This document shows, piece by piece, positions 60,266 to 64,000 of a stretch of 64,000 nt of DNA. The notes below the pieces were generated by a model, which worked only from the letters and a program-made list of their open reading frames with translations, was not told the DNA's origin and did not search any database. A program made the position numbers and the translations under genes. Every line of letters starts with the position of its first letter. Position 1 is the first letter of the stretch. Source of the stretch: JAAZBW01 sp035647855 (lineage in GTDB: Bacteria; Actinomycetota; Actinomycetes; Actinomycetales; Actinomycetaceae); contig DASRMP010000055.1 of NCBI GenBank assembly GCA_035647855.1, positions 107,984-171,983 of the forward strand, in the 5' to 3' direction.

Positions 60266-60751
60266 TCACTCCGGCATGCCCACAGCGGCGCGGGCGCGCA
60301 TCTCGAGCTGGTCGGCCTGTGCCTGCTCCTCATCGGTCAGCGGACCCCGGGCCACGAGCTGCGAGAACAGTTCCCCACTCGGGTGCCGTCGGACGAACGC
60401 GCGCACGTCGCCGGCGGCGGTCTTCAGGATCTCGACGTGCACCTGTGACGCCGTAATCCGTTCCCGGACCGCAGTCACGGCGTCGAAACCGGAGGTCTCT
60501 GCCATGTCGAGCACGAGAGGCGACGAGCCGTCGACCCACCGGACCGTCAGCCGGCGCTCCTTCCCGTTCCACGTCGCAGACTCGGTATCAGTCCACGGCC
60601 GCTCCAGTTCGATGTCCTCCGCATTCACGACGACGATCCTGTCCACCGCGACTCCCAGCCACCGCTCGCCCGTCAGAGCAGCCGAGAGTGCCGCGCCCGC
60701 GAGTTTCAGCTGCCGCACAGCACCACGATCCGTCGTCGACCTCCTGAACAT
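60266..60751 (-). CDS. Hypothetical protein
   Basis: Soluble protein of 161 residues. The predicted beta-rich N-terminal half (RWLGVAVDRIVVVNAEDIEL, WNGKERRLTVRWVDGSSPLV) resembles a small PH-like barrel, and the C-terminal half is helical (DAVTAVRERITASQVHVEIL, then an acidic tail with EEQAQADQLEMRARA). I recognise no named family. I use the ATG at 60751 after GGAA; a TTG seven codons upstream also opens the frame. It lies between two tRNA genes. Confidence 0.6.
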   Translation of the reverse strand: MFRRSTTDRGAVRQLKLAGAALSAALTGERWLGVAVDRIVVVNAEDIELERPWTDTESATWNGKERRLTVRWVDGSSPLVLDMAETSGFDAVTAVRERITASQVHVEILKTAAGDVRAFVRRHPSGELFSQLVARGPLTDEEQAQADQLEMRARAAVGMPE

Positions 60752-60829
60752 GCATTCCACGGTAACCCGCAATTCGCCCGCGACCCAGCGGAAACCGTAT
60801 TCTTGAGCAGGCGACCACTCGTCGCCCGC

Positions 60830-60903
60830 GCCCCGATAGCTCAGAAGGTTAGAGCAGCGGACTCATAATCCGTCGGTCCTCGGTTCAAGTCCGAGTCGGG
60901 GCA
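60830..60903 (+). tRNA. tRNA with CAU anticodon (Ile2 or Met)
   Basis: Cloverleaf of 74 nt: acceptor GCCCCGA/TCGGGGC, D-arm TAGCTCAGAAGGTTAGAGC, anticodon stem-loop GCGGA-CTCATAA-TCCGT with anticodon CAT, T-arm CCTCGGTTCAAGTCCGAGT-type stem and discriminator A; CCA is encoded (60904-60906). CAU tRNAs can be Met or, after lysidine modification, Ile. The C4-G69 and C5-G68 pairs fit the known TilS preference and favour Ile2, but this is not decisive. Confidence 0.93.
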
Positions 60904-60928
60904 CCACAGGGCACCACAGGGCACCACA
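60899..60928. repeat. Triplicated 10-mer at tRNA 3' end
   Basis: GGGCACCACA occurs three times in tandem. The first copy is the end of the acceptor stem plus the encoded CCA of the CAU tRNA; the other two follow directly. Confidence 0.9.
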
Positions 60929-61090
60929 TCTTCCGCGAAGCGCCGGCCCGAACGTTGGCAAGATCACCCGGGTCAAACGCCGTCGTCGGAAAGGCCACTC
61001 CACACCGGAGCGGTAGCCTGACGCCGGTAGGTCCCCTGCCATCCGCCGCACCGCCCAACCCCTCGGGCGGCCCACGTAGGAAGGCCCCTC

Positions 61091-62461
61091 ATGTCAAGAA
61101 ATCCGTTCACCTGGACCCTGCACGGGGATGGGAAGAACCTCAGACCCGGCGAGGTCGTCGCACCCGACGAGCGCCTCACCTGGGGCCGCACCATCGGGAT
61201 CGGCGCGCAGCACATTGTCGCCATGTTCGGCGCGACCTTCCTCGTGCCGCTCATCACGGGCTTCCCGCCGGCGACCACGCTGTTCTTCTCCGCCGTCGGC
61301 ACCCTGCTGTTCCTGCTAATCACCGGCGGGCGGCTGCCCTCCTACCTCGGATCGTCATTCGCGTTCATCGCGCCGATCACCGCCGTACAGCTCACGCCCG
61401 GCGACCCCACTCCCGACGAGATGGCCGTCGCCCTCGGCGGCGTCTTCGCAGCCGGAGCACTCCTCGCGATTGTCGGCCTGATCGTTCATTTCTCGGGAAC
61501 CAAGTGGATCGACATCGTCATGCCTCCGGTGGTGACCGGCACGATCGTCGCCCTCATCGGTTTCAACCTCGCGCCCGCCGCCTGGAACAACTTCCAGGTC
61601 GCTCCGGTCACGGCGCTGACCACCCTGGCGGCGATCGTTCTGATCACGGTGCTCTTCCGCGGCATCTTCGGACGACTCTCGATCCTGCTGGGTGTGCTGG
61701 TGGGCTACGCCGTCGCAATCCTCCGGGGCGAGGTCAACTTCGACGCCGTCGCTGCCGCCCCATGGTTCGGTCTGCCGCAGTTCGCCTCCCCCCAGTTCGA
61801 CGCGAGCGTCCTGGGCCTCTTCCTCCCCGTGGTCCTCGTACTCGTGGCGGAGAACATCGGCCACGTGAAGTCGGTCGCCGCGATGACCGAGCGCAACCTC
61901 GACGGCGTCACCGGCCGCGCCCTCTTCGCCGACGGCGTCGCCACCATGCTGGCCGGCGCCGGTGGCGGTTCCGGCACCACCACCTATGCCGAGAACATCG
62001 GCGTCATGGCCGCCACCCGCGTCTACTCGACGGCGGCGTACCTCGTGGCCGGCATCGTGGGGCTCGGGCTCTCGTTGATGCCGAAGTTCGGCGAACTCAT
62101 CGCCACGATCCCCGTCGGGGTCCTCGGCGGCGCCGCCACCGTGCTCTACGGAATGATCGGCGTCCTCGGCGCGCGCATCTGGGTCCAGAACAAGGTCGAC
62201 TTCTCCGATCCTGTCAACCTCAACACCGCCGCGATCGCGCTCGTGATCGGCATCGCGAACTACACCTGGGTCGTGGGCGACGTCGCTTTCGAGGGCATCG
62301 CTCTCGGCACCACCGCGGCACTGATCGTCTACCACGTGATGCGGAGCATCTCCCGCTGGCGCGGCACCGCGATGGAGCCGGCTTCCCCCGCGTCCGTGCC
62401 TGGAGGCACCGAGCTCGAGGGCAATCACCGCAGCGAGGAGACTTCGGTCTCGGGCTCCTGA
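61091..62461 (+). CDS. Uracil/xanthine permease, NCS2 family
   Basis: Membrane transporter of 456 residues with about 14 helices (7+7 inverted repeat). Family blocks include QHIVAMFGATFLVPLITGFP, YLGSSFAFIAPI in the first half, LVAENIGHVKSVAAMTERNL with the Glu that contacts the base, and the GGSGTTTYAENIGVMAATRV loop, which in UraA holds the second key Glu. It imports uracil by proton symport, most likely. AGGAAGG precedes the ATG. The C-terminal 40 residues are hydrophilic and not conserved. Confidence 0.93.
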   Translation: MSRNPFTWTLHGDGKNLRPGEVVAPDERLTWGRTIGIGAQHIVAMFGATFLVPLITGFPPATTLFFSAVGTLLFLLITGGRLPSYLGSSFAFIAPITAVQLTPGDPTPDEMAVALGGVFAAGALLAIVGLIVHFSGTKWIDIVMPPVVTGTIVALIGFNLAPAAWNNFQVAPVTALTTLAAIVLITVLFRGIFGRLSILLGVLVGYAVAILRGEVNFDAVAAAPWFGLPQFASPQFDASVLGLFLPVVLVLVAENIGHVKSVAAMTERNLDGVTGRALFADGVATMLAGAGGGSGTTTYAENIGVMAATRVYSTAAYLVAGIVGLGLSLMPKFGELIATIPVGVLGGAATVLYGMIGVLGARIWVQNKVDFSDPVNLNTAAIALVIGIANYTWVVGDVAFEGIALGTTAALIVYHVMRSISRWRGTAMEPASPASVPGGTELEGNHRSEETSVSGS

Positions 62462-62490
62462 CGACGGCGGAGGCTTGGCTGAAGCCCGTC

Positions 62491-62535
62491 AGCCTGAGGC
62501 GCGCCAGCCTGAGGCGCGCCGGCCTGAGGCGCGTC
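62491..62535. repeat. 15-bp tandem repeat, three copies
   Basis: AGCCTGAGGCGCGCC at 62491-62505 and 62506-62520, and a third copy with two changes at 62521-62535. It starts about 30 bp after the permease stop. Confidence 0.9.
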
Positions 62536-62593
62536 AGCCCACCGGCCGTGGGGTTGGGACCATCTCAATCCTGCGGCCGGTTCTTCTTCTGCC

Positions 62594-62810
62594 GTCACAT
62601 ATCCCAGACACCGCCGCCGCTATTCCGGAGACCGCCGCCGCTATTCCGGAGACCGCCGTCACAATTCCGGACACCGCCGCCCGCTGTTACGGACACCGCC
62701 GTCACATATCCCGGACACCGCCGCCCGCTGTTACGGACACCGCCGTCACATATCCCGGACACCGCCACCCGCTGTTACGGACACCGCCGTCACATATCCC
62801 GGACACCGCC
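62594..62810. repeat. 21/22-bp minisatellite, ten units
   Basis: Ten contiguous units of 21 or 22 bp, each ending in GGACACCGCC or a one-base variant. The later units alternate GTCACATATCCC- and GCCCGCTGTTAC-type beginnings, giving a 44-bp higher-order period. Units are adjacent with no spacers. The rest of the interval 62462-62939 holds no gene that I can support. Confidence 0.93.
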
Positions 62811-62939
62811 ACCTGGGCGAAGAATCTGGGCCTGGAGCCGGCCGGTCTTCCTACCCATCCTGGTCGCGGTCTTCGCCGCGGAACATCCGGCCGACCGGTC
62901 TGCGCCGCCGGGGCTTCGCGCCGGTGCCGGCCAGTTTGC

Positions 62940-63224
62940 CTACTCGTCCTGGTCGCGGTCTTCGCCACGGAACATGCGACCGGCACCCCGGCCCAAGTTT
63001 CCGAGCACCCGCAGCGACGCCGAGAACGCCTCAGACCACGAGCGCGAGTGCTGGTACTCGCGCCAGGCCACCCAGAGGAGCAGAAAAAGCAGCCCGATGG
63101 CAAGCAGCCACAACAGTCCGCGAAGAACACGCCACGCGATGCCAAGCGCGAACAGCCCGAGGATGATCATAATGATGACGGTCAAGACGGATCGGCCGCG
63201 GCTCTCCTGCGTGGGTTCGCTCAT
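62940..63224 (-). CDS. Small membrane protein
   Basis: Protein of 94 residues with two adjacent hydrophobic helices (VLTVIIMIILGLFALGIAWR and GLLWLLAIGLLFLLLWVAWR), a polar N-terminus and a charged C-terminal tail (GAGRMFRGEDRDQDE). The ATG at 63224 begins MSEPTQESRG. It lies between the minisatellite and the long repeats. No family recognised; small actinobacterial membrane proteins of this shape are common. Confidence 0.65.
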   Translation of the reverse strand: MSEPTQESRGRSVLTVIIMIILGLFALGIAWRVLRGLLWLLAIGLLFLLLWVAWREYQHSRSWSEAFSASLRVLGNLGRGAGRMFRGEDRDQDE

Positions 63225-63365
63225 GGGTCAATGCTAAGCGGCAGGTGGGGCCGCCAACCACTGAGGCCGCGCAACCGGGCCACGTCCGCCACCGCTTCCG
63301 CGTTCACCGTTGCGCCACCGCTCCGCCGGTTCGTCGCCGCCGCTACCGCTCGCACCTGCCACGGC

Positions 63366-64000
63366 CGCCCAGACGCTAACCTTCGGCTCGCGCCCTTGCC
63401 CTCAACGGGTGCTGAGGCGCGGGCACTCTTGCAGGCGAGGTTCGGGACTGAAGGTAAGGGCCCAGACGCTAACCTTCGGCTCGCACCCTCACCCTCAACG
63501 GGTGCCGCGGCACGGGCACCTCTTGCGGGCGAGGTTCGGGAGTGAAGGTAAGGGCCCAAACGCCAACCCTCGGCTCGCACCCTCACCCCCGGCAGGTGCC
63601 GCGGCACGCGCCCTCACCCCCGGCAGGTGCCGCGGCACGCGCCCTTACCCTCGACGGGTGCTGAGGCACGGGCACCTCTTGCAGGCGAGGTTCGGGACTG
63701 AAGGTAAGGGCCCAGACGCTAACCTTCAGCTCGCGCCCTTACCCTCGACGGGTGCCGCGGCACGGGCACCTCTCGCGGGCGAGGTTCGGGACTGAAGGTA
63801 AGGGCCCAGACGCCAACCTCCGGCTCGCGCCCTCACCTTCGGCAGGTGCCGCGGCACGCGCCCTCACCCTCGGCAGGTGCCGCGGCGCGGGCACTCTTGC
63901 AGGCGAGGTTCGGGACTGAAGGTAAGGGCCCAGACGCTAACCTTCAGCTCGCGCCCTTACCCTCGACGGGTGCCGCGGCACGGGCACCTCTCGCGGGCGA
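63366..64000. repeat. Long tandem repeat, about 94-bp unit, six copies to window end
   Basis: Units begin with GCCCAGACGCTAACCTTC or close variants at 63366, 63460, 63554, 63710, 63804 and 63928; the last runs off the window. Three complete units are 94 bp. The third (156 bp) and fifth (124 bp) are longer by two and one insertions of a 30-31 bp sub-repeat containing GCAGGTGCCGCGGCACGCGC. Most units hold the perfect palindrome GTGCCGCGGCAC and all complete ones end in GGTTCGGG, a GACTG or GAGTG step, then AAGGTAAG. Frames through it on both strands are repeat artefacts. Between 63225 and 63365 I see no gene. Confidence 0.92.

Noticed and set aside
62594..62810. Short regular repeats that could suggest a CRISPR array
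   Set aside because: Units are contiguous with no unique spacers, are not palindromic, and no cas gene is near.
60955..63237. Plus-strand open frame of 760 codons
   Set aside because: It is out of frame with the clear NCS2 permease, is Arg/His/Pro-rich, and ends in the minisatellite, which is open in several frames.
63310..63795. Repetitive protein encoded by the 94-bp repeats
   Set aside because: The unit length is not a multiple of three, frames are open on both strands, and there is no start with a ribosome-binding site.

Overview
The window is high-GC DNA from an actinobacterium (Actinomycetota). Markers are a partial polyphosphate glucokinase, an LppM-type lipoprotein, RNase P RNA beside a fused RNase HI/histidine-phosphatase gene, a homodimeric pyruvate dehydrogenase E1 divergent from a DUF3052 gene, and the fasR-fabD-fabH-acpP-fabF-DUF3145 block. 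A genus cannot be named from the sequence alone.

Layout. (1) 1-7355 is conserved chromosome: ppgK end, lppM, rnpB, rnhA fusion, a coiled-coil protein whose zinc ribbon has lost its cysteines, an MMPL exporter and an SH3b lipoprotein. (2) 7356-20915 is an accessory island abutting the 3' end of tRNA-Val. It holds a YCII gene and a decapitated VOC gene joined out of frame, an AraC regulator, a leaderless HTH gene with paired operators, a TetR-controlled ABC drug exporter, resolvase-HTH remnants, and a toxin-antitoxin pair whose toxin carries an in-frame TGA. It continues with an Abi_2/HEPN gene preceded by a candidate structured RNA, a DUF262-HNH gene, a zinc-finger gene, and a large serine recombinase whose last codons lie inside the tRNA gene. 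(3) 20916-30734 is core metabolism: tRNA-Val, DUF3052, aceE, the type II fatty acid synthase operon and peptide deformylase. (4) 30970-34838 is a four-gene operon (metallo-beta-lactamase lactonase, zinc-ribbon protein, Zn alcohol dehydrogenase, succinate-semialdehyde dehydrogenase) that matches the AttM-AttL-AttK logic of gamma-butyrolactone breakdown.

(5) 34963-55210 is a surface-polysaccharide locus. It encodes a Wzz/BY-kinase fusion, a PglF-PglE-PglC-like initiation set (4,6-dehydratase, aminotransferase, phosphoglycosyltransferase), a CapE-like dehydratase, a broken UDP-GlcNAc 2-epimerase, flippase, glycosyltransferases, polymerase and a carbamoyltransferase. A six-gene minus-strand operon at its right end has two FemAB-like transferases, an unknown Cys-rich protein, an M28 peptidase lipoprotein, a WbuB-like glycosyltransferase and an EEP-fold membrane protein. 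(6) 55704-62461 carries DUF1015, a DUF3160 lipoprotein coupled to an FG-GAP-like secreted protein, tRNA-Asn, a CAU-anticodon tRNA with a triplicated 3' end, and an NCS2 uracil permease. (7) 62462-64000 is repeat-rich: a 15-bp repeat, a 22-bp minisatellite, one small membrane-protein gene, and about 94-bp long repeats running off the window end.

The observations I would follow first are the Abi_2 gene with its upstream structured RNA, the toxin with one internal stop before an intact family tail, the lactone-catabolic operon, the paired operators around a leaderless promoter, and the broken fucosamine branch of the polysaccharide cluster. All assignments come from reading the sequence and remembered family features; no database search was run.
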